Source of the DNA: Jiella avicenniae
Lineage (GTDB): Bacteria > Pseudomonadota > Alphaproteobacteria > Rhizobiales > Rhizobiaceae
Assembly (NCBI RefSeq): GCF_021390325.1
Contig: NZ_JAJUWU010000025.1
Coordinates: 50,406-114,405 of the forward strand
Length of the DNA: 64,000 nucleotides
Reading direction: 5' to 3'
Shown piece by piece: positions 42,952 to 52,201 of this stretch. Below the pieces are notes generated by a model. It saw nothing but the letters and a program-made list of their open reading frames with translations, had not been told where the DNA came from and did not search any database. The translations under genes and the position numbers were made by a program. Every line of letters starts with the position of its first letter. Position 1 is the stretch's first letter.

Positions 42952-43788
42952 TCATCCTTTCACGGCGCCGAAGGTCAGGCCGGCGACGATGTGGCGCTGG
43001 ACCAGGCTGAAGACGATCAGCGCGGGGACCAGGGTGAACATCGAGATCGCCGCCATCACGCCCCATTCGGTGCCGGTCGTGGTGACGTATTCCGACAGGC
43101 CGGTCGTCAGGGTGCGGGCGTTGAAGTTGGTCAGCGTCGCCGCCAGCAGATACTCGTTCCAGGCAAAGACCCAGGTGAGGATCAGCGTCACCGCGAGGCC
43201 GGGGCGCGCCAACGGCAGGACGATCTCGGTGATCACCGTCCAGGCGCTCGCCCCGTCGACGAAGGCCGCCTCGTCGAGCTCCTTCGGAATGCCGTCGATG
43301 GTCGGTCGCAGCGTCCAGATGGCAAAGGGCAGGTTGAAGGTGCAGTAGACGAGGATCATGCCGATCTTGGTGTCGAGCAGCGTGAAGTCGCCGAACTTGT
43401 AGACCTGGGTGAGGAGAAGGAAGAGCGGCAGCAGGAACACCGCCGGCGGCGCCATGCGGTTGGTGATCGTCCAGAAGAAGATCGACTCCTTGCCGCCGAG
43501 ATCGAAGCGGGAGAGCGCATAGCAGGCGAGAAAGCCGAGCACCGTGACGAGGACGGCATTGCCGGTCGAGATGACCAGCGAATTCATCATGTAGCCGCGC
43601 AGCGTCTCGTCGTTGATCACGTCGACATAGTTCTTCCAGTAGACCGAGGAGAGGATCACCTCGGGCGTCGAGAACAGTTCGACCGCCGGCTTCACCGAAA
43701 TGACGAAGAGCCAGTAGATCGGGAACAGGGTGAGGAAGCTGACGACGACCCAGAACAGCAGGTACAGCCAGGTTCTCTGACGTTTCAT
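42952..43788 (-). CDS. polyol ABC transporter permease (MalG type)
   Basis: This 278-residue permease has six hydrophobic segments and the coupling motif [26 protein letters not shown] (EAA loop) near residue 195. The pattern [17 protein letters not shown] just before it is typical of MalG-type sugar permeases. It pairs with the upstream MalF-type permease; 4 bases separate the two genes. Confidence 0.94.
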   Translation of the reverse strand: MKRQRTWLYLLFWVVVSFLTLFPIYWLFVISVKPAVELFSTPEVILSSVYWKNYVDVINDETLRGYMMNSLVISTGNAVLVTVLGFLACYALSRFDLGGKESIFFWTITNRMAPPAVFLLPLFLLLTQVYKFGDFTLLDTKIGMILVYCTFNLPFAIWTLRPTIDGIPKELDEAAFVDGASAWTVITEIVLPLARPGLAVTLILTWVFAWNEYLLAATLTNFNARTLTTGLSEYVTTTGTEWGVMAAISMFTLVPALIVFSLVQRHIVAGLTFGAVKG

Positions 43789-43792
43789 CGCA

Positions 43793-44668
43793 TCAGGCCT
43801 TCTTGTTGCGCGGCGCGATCAGCGCGACGTAGAGCAGCCAGCAGGCGACGATCGTCAGGTAAAGGACGATGATCGAAACCGCCGAGCCGTAGCCGTAATT
43901 CGTCTTCGGGAAGACTTCCTTGAAGATGTGGACGCCGAGATAGCGGGTGGCCGAGCCCGGCCCGCCGCCCGTCAGCATCAGCACCTCGTCGACCGTGCGC
44001 AGCGCGTCCATCAGCCGGATGAAGACGGTGGCGAGCAGCGCCGGCGCGATCATCGGCAAGGTGATGTGCCAGAAGATCTGCCGCTTGTTGGCGCCGTCGA
44101 TCTGCGCCTGTTCGAAGGGATCGGCCGGCAGCGAGACGAGGGCGGCGATCAGCGTCAGCGTCACCAGCGGCGTCCAGTGCCAGACGTCCATGATCACGGT
44201 CACGGTGAAGGCGGCGACGGCGCTGGTGCCGATGTTGAGGTCGAAGCCGAACCAGCTCGCGAGCAGCGACGGGATGATTCCGATCGAGGGCGTCGTCATC
44301 AGCTTCCAGATCGAACCGACGATGATCGGCGCCATGATCAGGGGCAGCGTGTGGATCGTGCGGAACACCGCCTTGCCCGGAAACTCCTTCATGAAGGCCT
44401 GGGCGAGAAGGTAGCCGACGATCAGCTCCGTCAGGACGGCGAAGAAGACGAAGGCGATGGTGACGCCGAGCGAGGCCAGGAAGCCGTTGTCGAACACCAG
44501 GGCGCGGAAGTTGTCGGCGCCGTTATAGACCACCGCCGGGTCGAGCGCGAACGGGTTCCACTGGTGGAAGGACAGCCACAGCACGTAGAAGAACGGCACG
44601 ACGCCGAAGAAGAACAGGATCACCAGCGTCGGAGCGAGGAGGATCCAGCCTAACCTGTTGGATTGCAT
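43793..44668 (-). CDS. polyol ABC transporter permease (MalF type)
   Basis: This 291-residue permease has six hydrophobic segments and the EAA loop LVSLPADPFEQAQIDGANKRQIFWHITLPMI near residue 190. The front IPFFYVLWLSFHQWNPF-like segment (VVPFFYVLWLSFHQ) is characteristic. It is the first permease after the binding-protein gene; a hairpin and 228 bases lie between. Confidence 0.94.
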   Translation of the reverse strand: MQSNRLGWILLAPTLVILFFFGVVPFFYVLWLSFHQWNPFALDPAVVYNGADNFRALVFDNGFLASLGVTIAFVFFAVLTELIVGYLLAQAFMKEFPGKAVFRTIHTLPLIMAPIIVGSIWKLMTTPSIGIIPSLLASWFGFDLNIGTSAVAAFTVTVIMDVWHWTPLVTLTLIAALVSLPADPFEQAQIDGANKRQIFWHITLPMIAPALLATVFIRLMDALRTVDEVLMLTGGGPGSATRYLGVHIFKEVFPKTNYGYGSAVSIIVLYLTIVACWLLYVALIAPRNKKA

Positions 44669-44835
44669 CGAGCCATCTTTCGTCGAGACGCGTCGTTTTC
44701 GCAGAAGAGCCCACTTCGCTTTGAGCGAGACGGCCGATCGTCGCCCCCGGTCGCGTGGCGTCGCAGGATCTGCGGCCGGCGCGCTGCCGGCATGCCGATG
44801 GAGCGATCGTGGGCCGATCCGCCGAAGGGGTAAAG

Positions 44836-44864
44836 CGCGGGCCGCGCCTGAAAAGGGCGGCCCG
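44836..44864 (-). terminator. hairpin after the polyol-binding-protein gene
   Basis: GCGGGCCG at 44836-44843 pairs with CGGCCCGC at 44857-44864 in the transcript of the leftward operon. As in the amide operon, it lies between binding-protein and permease genes and probably stabilises or partly ends the binding-protein message. Confidence 0.55.
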
Positions 44865-44896
44865 CAGTCGTCGCTATCGCCGGATCGCGGGGGATC

Positions 44897-46348
44897 TCAC
44901 TTGCGGTAGCCGAGGTTCTTGAGTTCTTCCTCGGCCTTCTGCGCCATCATGTCGAGACCTTCGTCCGGACCGATCGAACCCGTCAGGATCTCGTAGAAGG
45001 TCGGCGCGGTGGCTTCGATCACCTGCCGGTGGAAGGGATATTCCGGCGCACCCTTGAACAGCTTGCCGTCATCGCGGAGCATCGAGTAGTAGCCGCCCAG
45101 CTCCTTGTCGACTTCCTTCACCTTCGGGGTGTCGTAGGTCGAGGTCAGGGTGATGCGCGAGCCGGCGGCCGCCCAGTCCTCCTGGATCTCCGGCAGGGCC
45201 ATGAACTGCATGAACAGCAGCGCGGCATCCTTGCTCTTGGAGGTCACCGGCAGGCCGAAGGCGCCGCCGTCATAGTAGCCGATATAGCCCTTGCCGCTCT
45301 CGGCCTCTTCCATGACCCCGGGCTCCAGCGGCGGCAGCGCCACGCCGACTTCGCCGACGACGCGCGACTTCGACTCGTCCGTGGCGATCCAGGCCGCGTT
45401 CTCGCCGTAGACGAGGCCCTGCGCGGCACGGCCGGCAGCGAAGGTGGTCGCCACCTCGGTCCAGGTCGACTGCACCGATTCCGGCGGGGCGATGTCGCGC
45501 ATCGACAGCCACCACTTCAGCGCTTCCTTGGCCTCGGGCGAGTTCATCGTACCGCCATTCTCGACGGTCGCGGCGTAATTGTCGTTCGCGTCTATGCCCC
45601 AGTCGTAGACGCCGAAGGTCGGCGCGACGGACTCGAAATACTCGTACCACGACGCCGGATGGCCGGTATGGGCCTGGGCCGTCGTGCCCCACAGATCCAT
45701 GCCGTTCTCCTTGCCGTAGTCGGTGAAGAACTGGGCGATCTCGGTGTATTCGGCGTGGGTCTTGGCGGGCTTCAGGTCCTTGCCGGTCTTCTCCTTGAAC
45801 GCGGCCTGGATCTTCGGATCGTCGAAGAGATCGGTCCGGTAGAGATAGACCTTGATGAAGGCCTCCATCGGAACGCCGTAGAGATCGCCGTCGGATCCGC
45901 GGAAGTTCTCGGCGAAGGTGGTGAAATTGTCCTCGGAATATTCCGGCGCCTTCAGCTCGGCCTTTTCGTTCAGGGACTTGGTGATGTCGACCAGGAAGTT
46001 GCGGGAGAGATAGGCGTAGACGATGTCCTGCTCGATATAGACCATGTCATAGATGCCGGTCTTGGCTTCCATGTCCTTGATGGCCTTGTCGTACATCTGG
46101 TCCCAGGACGTGGTTTCGATCTGCACGTCGATGCCGGTGAGCTCCTCGAATTTCGGGGCGAGGACGTCGGCGATGTAGTTCGAGGCGGGCGTGGATTCGG
46201 TGACGCCGCGCAGGGTGGTGCCGTCGAACTTCTTGCCGGCCTCCTGCCACCATTCCGCATTTTTGATCTCGATGTCCTGCGCGAAGGACATGCCCGTCAT
46301 CATCGCCAGGGCGATGGCGGATGCGCTGAGCTTGTAGGCAAACTTCAT
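44897..46348 (-). CDS. polyol ABC transporter substrate-binding protein
   Basis: This 483-residue exported protein has signal peptide SASAIALAMMTGMSFAQ and then a family-1-type extracellular binding domain: VLAPKFEELTGIDVQIETTSWDQMYDKAIKDME, a hinge and a long C-terminal lobe (GYIGYYDGGAFGLPVTSKSKDAALLFMQF). It is somewhat larger than maltose-binding proteins, as usual for the sorbitol/mannitol-binding group. GGGAGGAAGTCTATG fixes the start. It is the first gene of the leftward polyol operon and diverges from the SorC regulator. Confidence 0.92.
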   Translation of the reverse strand: MKFAYKLSASAIALAMMTGMSFAQDIEIKNAEWWQEAGKKFDGTTLRGVTESTPASNYIADVLAPKFEELTGIDVQIETTSWDQMYDKAIKDMEAKTGIYDMVYIEQDIVYAYLSRNFLVDITKSLNEKAELKAPEYSEDNFTTFAENFRGSDGDLYGVPMEAFIKVYLYRTDLFDDPKIQAAFKEKTGKDLKPAKTHAEYTEIAQFFTDYGKENGMDLWGTTAQAHTGHPASWYEYFESVAPTFGVYDWGIDANDNYAATVENGGTMNSPEAKEALKWWLSMRDIAPPESVQSTWTEVATTFAAGRAAQGLVYGENAAWIATDESKSRVVGEVGVALPPLEPGVMEEAESGKGYIGYYDGGAFGLPVTSKSKDAALLFMQFMALPEIQEDWAAAGSRITLTSTYDTPKVKEVDKELGGYYSMLRDDGKLFKGAPEYPFHRQVIEATAPTFYEILTGSIGPDEGLDMMAQKAEEELKNLGYRK

Positions 46349-46425
46349 AGACTTCCTCCCGTTCGGTCGCGGGGCCGCAGCGACTTGACCTCGACGGCGC
46401 GCCGCGATGCCTCCGAGGGGAGGAT

Positions 46426-46489
46426 GCAAATGTATGCTCCATGATGCAAGTGATTTTTTACAGATGTATGCGTTGTCTTCCATTTGTAA
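46426..46489. promoter_or_regulatory. candidate SorC-type operator region
   Basis: This AT-rich stretch in the divergent promoter has TTACAGATG at 46458-46466 facing CATTTGTAA at 46481-46489 (an imperfect inverted repeat) and two direct copies of ATGTATGC at 46430-46437 and 46464-46471. Such repeats suit binding by the tetrameric SorC-type regulator encoded next to it and control of both operons. Confidence 0.45.
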
Positions 46490-46535
46490 TCCGTGCCATA
46501 GCTTTGCCTCCGTGACGGATGCTGACGAGGCTTGG

Positions 46536-47537
46536 ATGGTACGGGAGGGACAGGACGAGAGCGACGCGTTCGCGACCGAAGTCTGCTGGCACTATTACGT
46601 CAACGGCATGACCCAGGGCGAGATCGCGAAGTTTCTGGACACCACCCGGCTGCGCGTGAACCAGGCGATCCAGCGGGCGAAGTCGCTCGGCATGGTGAAG
46701 GTCCGGATCGAATCGCCCTTCGTCGCTCGGGTCGAGCTGCAGGACAGGCTGCGCCGGCAGCTCGGCATCGAGCGCGTCATCGCCGCCCCGGCCCGCCGCG
46801 ACGCCTACGACTATCACGGCTCCGTCGGCGCGGCGCTGGCGGCCGTCGTCACCGAGCGGTTGCGCACCAAGGCCTGGCGGAAGATCGGCGTGTCCTGGGG
46901 AATGACGCTCGAGGCGGGGATCCAGAAGCTGCCGCAGCTCGCCAATCCGGACGTCGAGATCGTCTCGATGCTGGGCGGCACGATGCAGGGCGCGTCGTTC
47001 AATTCATTCAGCATCGCCTCGGGCTTCGCGGCACAGCTCGGTGCGAGCTATTCCCTGCTGGCGGCGCCGATCTTCCTGTCGGAGGGAGTCGACCGCGACC
47101 TCTTCCTCTCCCAGGAGATCTTCGCCGACCATTTCGCCAAGTTCGAAGCGCTCGACGCGGCCATCCTGACCGCGAGCGACATCTCGCCGAGGTCCTATCT
47201 CGTCGCCAATGGGCTGCCGGAAGAGTTCTCGCCGGCCGCCATCACGGAGGCGGGCGCGATCGGCGACGTGCTCGGCCGGTTTCTCGACGAGGAGGGTCGC
47301 ACGATCGACCACCCGCTCGACAGGCGCACGATCGGCGTCGATCTCGACGTCGTCGAGAGAACGCCCGAAAAGATCCTGGCCGCGGCCGGACCGCACAAGG
47401 TCGAGATCATCCGCGCCGCCGCGCGTCGCGGTCTCATCGACACGCTGATCACCGATGACGTTACGGCCGAACTTCTCGTCGAACCCTCGGAAGGGCGTAA
47501 AACGGCAACGCTGACGGCCGAGCAGCGAGCCGGCTGA
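46536..47537 (+). CDS. SorC/DeoR-family sugar-binding transcriptional regulator
   Basis: This 333-residue regulator has an N-terminal helix-turn-helix (YYVNGMTQGEIAKFLDTTRLRVNQAI, about residues 20-45) and a large C-terminal sugar-phosphate-binding domain of the SorC type (IGVSWGMTLEAGIQKLP, VSMLGGTMQG, ITDDVTAELLV). Related proteins respond to a phosphorylated sugar intermediate. GACGAGG precedes the chosen ATG; the upstream in-frame extension lies in the promoter region. It heads the rightward set of catabolic genes and diverges from the binding protein. Confidence 0.9.
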   Translation: MVREGQDESDAFATEVCWHYYVNGMTQGEIAKFLDTTRLRVNQAIQRAKSLGMVKVRIESPFVARVELQDRLRRQLGIERVIAAPARRDAYDYHGSVGAALAAVVTERLRTKAWRKIGVSWGMTLEAGIQKLPQLANPDVEIVSMLGGTMQGASFNSFSIASGFAAQLGASYSLLAAPIFLSEGVDRDLFLSQEIFADHFAKFEALDAAILTASDISPRSYLVANGLPEEFSPAAITEAGAIGDVLGRFLDEEGRTIDHPLDRRTIGVDLDVVERTPEKILAAAGPHKVEIIRAAARRGLIDTLITDDVTAELLVEPSEGRKTATLTAEQRAG

Positions 47538-47600
47538 CACCTTCGAACGCGCCTCGCCGCAGGGCGACCGCGACACTGGAACAATGGGGAGGATCACTTC

Positions 47601-48485
47601 ATGCGACGTCTTGGCATTCACACCTTCGTCTGGACCGACGGCAAGTCCCAGGAGGGCCTCGAGAGGGCGCTCGAAAAGTCCGCCGAGCACGGCTACCGGA
47701 TGGTCGAGATCGCCTATCTCTTTCCCGGCCGCTACGACCTCGACCGGCTGGCGAAGAAGGCCCGCTCGCTCGACCTCGACATCGTCGTGACGATGGGCCT
47801 GCCGGCCGATTGCGACGTCTCCAGCGAGGATTCGGACATCGTCGCCAGGGGCCGGGCGCTGCTGTCCGACGTGGTCAAGACGGTGCGCGACGTCGGCGGC
47901 ATCCGGCTCGGCGGCATCATCTTTTCCAAGCACGGCAAATACGATTCGATGCCGAGCCGCGACGGCTGGATGAACAGCGCCGAGACCATCGCGGCGACGG
48001 CCGACATCGCCAAGGGCTGCGGCGTCGAGATCGTCCTCGAAATCGTCAACCGGTTCGAATCGAACCTCCTCAACACCACCGCGCAGGGGCTGAAATTCAT
48101 CGCCGACACCGGGCGCGACGACGTGCGCCTGCATCTCGACACCTTCCACATGAACATCGAGGAGGCCGATCCCGCCGCGGCGATCCGGCTGGCCGGCGAC
48201 AAGCTCGGCTACTTCCACATCGGCGAGAACTACCGCGGCTTCCTCGGCACCGGGACGATCGACTTCTCGGCCTCCTTCCGGGCGCTGGCCGACATCGACT
48301 ACGTCCGCGACATCACCTTCGAGAGCTTCTCCGGCGCGATCGTCGACGAGGCGCTGTCGGTCGCCTGCGGCATCTGGCGCGACACCTGGACCGACAACGA
48401 CCAGCTCGCCGCCCACGCCAAGACCTTCATCGAAGAGAAATGGCGCGAGGCGGCGATGGCGCGCCAGATCAACGCGGCCGGCTGA
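47601..48485 (+). CDS. sugar 3-epimerase/isomerase, D-tagatose 3-epimerase-like
   Basis: This 294-residue TIM-barrel protein has all four metal ligands of the tagatose/psicose 3-epimerase family: Glu147 (VLEIVNR), Asp180 (LHLDTFHMN), His206 (YFHIGENYRG) and Glu241 (ITFESFS). Glu147 and Glu241 also act as the acid-base pair. It would exchange ketohexoses at C3 (for example tagatose-sorbose or fructose-psicose pairs), consistent with its kinase neighbour. It precedes the kinase by 3 bases. Confidence 0.87.
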   Translation: MRRLGIHTFVWTDGKSQEGLERALEKSAEHGYRMVEIAYLFPGRYDLDRLAKKARSLDLDIVVTMGLPADCDVSSEDSDIVARGRALLSDVVKTVRDVGGIRLGGIIFSKHGKYDSMPSRDGWMNSAETIAATADIAKGCGVEIVLEIVNRFESNLLNTTAQGLKFIADTGRDDVRLHLDTFHMNIEEADPAAAIRLAGDKLGYFHIGENYRGFLGTGTIDFSASFRALADIDYVRDITFESFSGAIVDEALSVACGIWRDTWTDNDQLAAHAKTFIEEKWREAAMARQINAAG

Positions 48486-48488
48486 CCC

Positions 48489-49463
48489 ATGGCGCTGGCC
48501 CCCGACCATCTCGGCCCGACGGTCACCGTCGGCGAGATCCTCGTCGAGATCATGGCGACCTCGATCGGCGAAGGCTTTCGCCAGCCGCTCGATCTCGTCG
48601 GCCCCTATCCGAGCGGCGCTCCGGCGATCTTCACCGACCAGTGCGCCCGGATCGGGGGCTCGGCGGCGATCGTCGGTGCCGTCGGCGCGGATGATTTCGG
48701 CCGGCTGAACGTCGACCGTCTCGCCCGCGACGGCGCCGACGTCTCGGCGATCGCCGTCGTTCCGGATTATCCGACCGGCAGCGCCTTCGTGCGCTACCGG
48801 GCGGACGGCTCGCGCGACTTCGTCTACAACATCGCCACCTCCGCGGCGGCCCGCTTCGGCTGGAGCGAAGCCGTCGCTACGCTGGTGGCGAAGGCCGGGC
48901 ACCTCCACGTCATGGGCTCGGCCCTATCGATGCCGAGCGCGGTCGCGGTCATCGACCGCGCCGTCGAGATCGTCAAGGAGCGTGGCGGGACGCTGTCCTT
49001 CGATCCGAACCTTCGCAAGGAGCTGCGATACGACGCCGAGACCGAGCGGCGCTTTTCGGAACTCGTCGCCATGGCCGATCTCCTGCTGCCGTCCGGCGAG
49101 GAGCTCGAACGGGCGGCGGGCGTTCCGGGGCGCGAGGCGGCGATCGAAAAGCTTCTGGCGATGGGCATTCCGGAAATCGCGCTGAAGGAGGGCGCCCGGG
49201 GCGCCAGCGTCTTCACCGCCGATGCCGAGCCGCTGCACGTTGCCGCCTTCGCCGTCACCGAGGTCGATCCGACCGGCGCCGGCGACTGCTTCGGCGGCGC
49301 ATACGTCGCCTGCCGGCGGCTCGGCTCCGGGATCGAGGAAGCCCTCACCTACGCCTGCGCGGCCGGCGCCCGCAACGTCACGGTCCGCGGCCCGATGGAA
49401 GGCGCCGGCACGAGGGACGAGCTCGACGCCTTCATCGCCGCGACGCAACGCGCTGCGCCGTGA
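48489..49463 (+). CDS. PfkB-family sugar kinase, tagatose kinase-like
   Basis: This 324-residue ribokinase-fold protein starts [13 protein letters not shown], with [20 protein letters not shown] for sugar binding and [15 protein letters not shown] with the catalytic aspartate near residue 263. The [24 protein letters not shown] pattern is that of agrobacterial tagatose kinases, so D-tagatose or a C3 epimer is the likely substrate. This is based on family resemblance; a 2-keto-3-deoxygluconate kinase is a less likely alternative. Confidence 0.82.
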   Translation: MALAPDHLGPTVTVGEILVEIMATSIGEGFRQPLDLVGPYPSGAPAIFTDQCARIGGSAAIVGAVGADDFGRLNVDRLARDGADVSAIAVVPDYPTGSAFVRYRADGSRDFVYNIATSAAARFGWSEAVATLVAKAGHLHVMGSALSMPSAVAVIDRAVEIVKERGGTLSFDPNLRKELRYDAETERRFSELVAMADLLLPSGEELERAAGVPGREAAIEKLLAMGIPEIALKEGARGASVFTADAEPLHVAAFAVTEVDPTGAGDCFGGAYVACRRLGSGIEEALTYACAAGARNVTVRGPMEGAGTRDELDAFIAATQRAAP

Positions 49464-49554
49464 GAGACGATCCGGCAAAGGCGTCGGGTTCGGGACGGAG
49501 AACAGCCGCAGCCGGCAGGGCGCGACACGAATGCCACAATTGGGAGAGCGAGAC

Positions 49555-50286
49555 ATGCCGCACAGCTTCGACGGTGAGACCGTCATCATCACCGGCGCCG
49601 GCAAGGGAATCGGCCGGGCCACCGCGAAGTTCCTGAGCGAGCGTGGCGCGAAGGTCGTCGCCATCGCCCGCACCGATTCGGACCTTGCGAGCCTCGCCGC
49701 CGAGACGGGCTGCCGGACCATCAAGGCCGATCTTCTCGACCCGAAGGTCGCCCGCGCCACCATGCAGGAGGCCGGCATCGCCGACCACCTCGTCAACTGC
49801 GCCGGCACCAACGTCCTCGAAAGCACGCTGGACTTCACCGAAGAAGGCTACGAGACCGTCCTCGGCATCAACCTCAAGGCAGCGCTGATCTGTGCGCAGG
49901 AATTCGCCCGGGCGCGCATTGCGGCGGGCGGCGGCGGGGCGATCGTCAACGTCACCTCGCTCGCCGGCCATCGCGGCTTTGCCAACCACCTCTGCTACGC
50001 CGCCTCCAAGGCCGGTCTCGAAGGCGCGACCCGCGTTCTCGCCAAGGAACTCGGTCCCCACGGCATCCGCGTCAACGCCGTCGCGCCCGGCATCACTTTG
50101 ACCGAACTCGCCGCAGCCGCCTGGAGCGACCCGGAAAAGAGCGGGCCGATGATGGCACGCACGCCCATCGGTCGCTTCGCCGAGGTCGAGGACGTCGCGT
50201 CGATGATCGCGATGCTGCTGTCGGCGGATTCGGCGATGGTGACCGGCGCGGTCCTGCCGGTCGAAGGCGGGTTCATGAGCGTCTGA
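49555..50286 (+). CDS. short-chain dehydrogenase (polyol locus, SDR 1)
   Basis: This 243-residue classical SDR has TGAGKGIGRATAKFL, NCAGTNV for the NAG motif, Ser in VTSLAGHRG and Tyr-x-x-x-Lys in YAASKAG. The NPG-type motif reads VAPGITLTEL. The length is close to the L-xylulose reductase/carbonyl reductase group (short loop between strands, with TDSDLASLAAE), which would favour NADP(H). The start follows GGGAGAGCG. Its substrate is probably the polyol or ketose of this locus. Confidence 0.88.
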   Translation: MPHSFDGETVIITGAGKGIGRATAKFLSERGAKVVAIARTDSDLASLAAETGCRTIKADLLDPKVARATMQEAGIADHLVNCAGTNVLESTLDFTEEGYETVLGINLKAALICAQEFARARIAAGGGGAIVNVTSLAGHRGFANHLCYAASKAGLEGATRVLAKELGPHGIRVNAVAPGITLTELAAAAWSDPEKSGPMMARTPIGRFAEVEDVASMIAMLLSADSAMVTGAVLPVEGGFMSV

Positions 50287-50323
50287 GACGCGCGATCGGA
50301 CAGATTATCGAAGGAAGAACAGC

Positions 50324-51052
50324 ATGGCAGAATCCCTGAACGGCAAGGTCGCCGCGGTCACCGGCGCCGCGTCCGGCATCGGCCTCGCCACCACTGAGGC
50401 GCTGATCGCCCAAGGGGCGAGCGTCGTGATGGTCGACCGCGACGAGGCGGCGCTCCAGAAGATCGTCGAGCGTCTCGGCGACAGGGCGATCGCCCAGGTG
50501 ACCGATCTCCTCGACGCGGATAGCTGCGCGGCCATGGTGCCGGAGATCCTTTCAAAGGCCGGCCGGATCGACATCCTCCACTGCAATGCCGGCACCTATA
50601 TCGGCGGCGATCTGACCGATACCGAAACGGCGACCATCGACCGGATGCTCAATCTCAACGTCAATGCCGTGATGAAGAACGTGCGCGACGTCATCCCCCA
50701 CATGATCGAGCGCAAGACCGGCGACATCGTCGTCACCTGCTCGGTCGCCGGCCACATGCCGATCCAGTGGGAGCCGGTCTATTCCGGCTCGAAATGGGCG
50801 ATCACCTGCTTCGTCCAGACCATGCGCCGGCAGCTCAACAAGCACGGCATCCGCGTCGGCCAGGTCTCGCCCGGTCCGGTCGTCTCCGCCCTCCTCGCCG
50901 ACTGGCCCGCCGACCGGCTGCAGGCGGCGAAGGACAGCGGCAGCCTGATCGAGCCGACCGAGGTGTCGGACGCGGTCGTCTACATGCTGACGCGCTCGCG
51001 CAACGTCACCATCCGCGACATGGTCGTCCTGCCGACCAATTTCGACATCTGA
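50324..51052 (+). CDS. short-chain dehydrogenase, ribitol 2-dehydrogenase-like (SDR 2)
   Basis: This 242-residue SDR has TGAASGIGLATTEAL with an aspartate at the end of the second strand (VVMVDRDE), so NAD+ is expected. The HCNAGTYIGGDLTDT, TCSVAGHMPIQWEPVYSGSKWA (Ser, Tyr, Lys) and VSPGPVVSALLADWPADRL segments are those of ribitol 2-dehydrogenase-type SDRs, including the tail VTIRDMVVLPTNFDI. It should oxidise a polyol at C2. The gene lies 37 bases after SDR 1. Confidence 0.88.
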   Translation: MAESLNGKVAAVTGAASGIGLATTEALIAQGASVVMVDRDEAALQKIVERLGDRAIAQVTDLLDADSCAAMVPEILSKAGRIDILHCNAGTYIGGDLTDTETATIDRMLNLNVNAVMKNVRDVIPHMIERKTGDIVVTCSVAGHMPIQWEPVYSGSKWAITCFVQTMRRQLNKHGIRVGQVSPGPVVSALLADWPADRLQAAKDSGSLIEPTEVSDAVVYMLTRSRNVTIRDMVVLPTNFDI

Positions 51053-51127
51053 CGGAAGGCGGGCGCGCCGACGCCCGCGGAAGGTTGCCGCCGGGGCGTT
51101 TCACGGGAAAGTTCGGGAGGAGAAAGC

Positions 51128-51859
51128 ATGAGCGATCTGTCGGGTCTGACGGCCCTGATCACCGGCGCCGCCGGCGGCATCGGCGTCGCCATGGCGGAAA
51201 GCTTTGCCCAGGCCGGCGCGCGGCTCGTTCTCGTCGACATCGCCGATGCTTCGGCGCTCGCGGCGCGCCTCGGGCCTCAGCATCGCCACGCCGTCGTCGA
51301 TCTGGAAGACCCGGCGTCGATCGCGGCCAAGGTCGAGGCCATCGGCCGCGAGACCGGCATCGACATCCTCGTCAACAATGCCGGTCTCGGCATCGTCTTT
51401 CCGGCCGAAAGCCCCGAGATCGACGCCTGGGATCGCACCATGCGGATCAACGTCCGCGCACCCTGGCTGATGGCCGCCGCCGCCCTCCCCTTCCTCAAGG
51501 CCTCCGGCCGCGGGCGGATCGTCAACGTCTCGTCCCAGGCCGGCGTCATCGCCATCGAGGAGCATGCGGCCTATGGCGCCAGCAAAGCGGCGCTGATCAA
51601 CCTGACAAAGGTGATGGCGATCGAATGGGCCCGCTACGGCATCACCGCCAACGCCATCGCCCCGACCGTCGTCGAAACGCCGATGGCGCTCGTAGGCTGG
51701 TCCGGCGAAAAGGGCGAAAAGGCCAGGCGCGACATTCCCGTCGGCCGCTTCGCGCGCCCATCCGAGATCGCGGCGGCAGCGGTTTATCTCGCCTCGGCGG
51801 AGGCGGGGATCGTCAACGGCGCAACGCTGATGGCGGATGGGGGCTATACGGTGCGGTGA
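51128..51859 (+). CDS. short-chain dehydrogenase (polyol locus, SDR 3)
   Basis: This 243-residue SDR has TGAAGGIGVAMAESF with VLVDIAD (NAD+-type aspartate), NNAGLGIVFPAE, Ser in NVSSQAGVI and YGASKAA with Tyr and Lys, and ends NGATLMADGGYTV. The GGGAGGAGAAAGC site gives a clear start. It is the third SDR in a row, which suggests successive oxidation and reduction steps or different polyol substrates. The operon ends here, before a pair of palindromic repeats. Confidence 0.9.
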   Translation: MSDLSGLTALITGAAGGIGVAMAESFAQAGARLVLVDIADASALAARLGPQHRHAVVDLEDPASIAAKVEAIGRETGIDILVNNAGLGIVFPAESPEIDAWDRTMRINVRAPWLMAAAALPFLKASGRGRIVNVSSQAGVIAIEEHAAYGASKAALINLTKVMAIEWARYGITANAIAPTVVETPMALVGWSGEKGEKARRDIPVGRFARPSEIAAAAVYLASAEAGIVNGATLMADGGYTVR

Positions 51860-51951
51860 GCCCGCGGTCGAGGTCGGCGGCGTACAAGCCAGTCACAGCT
51901 GCTGTAAGGTTAGTCTAGCCCGTCCGAATTTGCACCCGAAGTGGAGGCTGT

Positions 51952-51983
51952 CCTGGATTCTCGGGACGGGGCCCGAGAATGAC
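51952..51983 (-). repeat. REP-like palindromic repeat, copy 3
   Basis: CCTGGATTCTCGGG--CCCGAGAATGACG, oriented as copy 2. It shares the conserved arms and differs mainly in the loop. Confidence 0.75.
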
Positions 51984-52066
51984 GAAGCGTCGATGGCGGC
52001 GCTCGTCCTGGACCGTCTGCGGCAACCTCGGTGACGCCAAAAAAAGTCGCGATCGCCCCTCCAGTC

Positions 52067-52099
52067 GTCATTCTCGGCCCCGTGCCGAGAATCCAGGGG
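52067..52099 (+). repeat. REP-like palindromic repeat, copy 4 (inverted relative to copy 3)
   Basis: GTCATTCTCGG--CCGAGAATCCAGG, oriented as copy 1 and 83 bases from copy 3, again forming an inverted pair in an intergenic region. Confidence 0.75.
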
Positions 52100-52165
52100 A
52101 GCGTCGGACAGGGCTTATAACGAGAGCTTCAAGACCGCGTGCCACCATCCCGGCCCCGACGAAGC

Positions 52166-52190
52166 GGCGGCGGGCAAAAAACCCGCCGCC
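52166..52190 (-). terminator. terminator of the leftward rhamnose operon
   Basis: GGCGGCGGG at 52166-52174 pairs perfectly with CCCGCCGCC at 52182-52190; the leftward transcript has a U-run in the loop. It lies 11 bases after the stop of the binding-protein gene. Confidence 0.65.
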
Positions 52191-52201
52191 CTCGCTCAAC
52201 C

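Larger units (their letters stand above)
51860..52201. other. region between the polyol and rhamnose loci, with a second inverted repeat pair
   Basis: These 342 bases lie between two convergent operons and contain two REP-like repeats and a terminator, listed separately. Open frames here are not gene-like. The repeat pair has the same arrangement as the one before pccA but in the opposite order. Confidence 0.5.
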
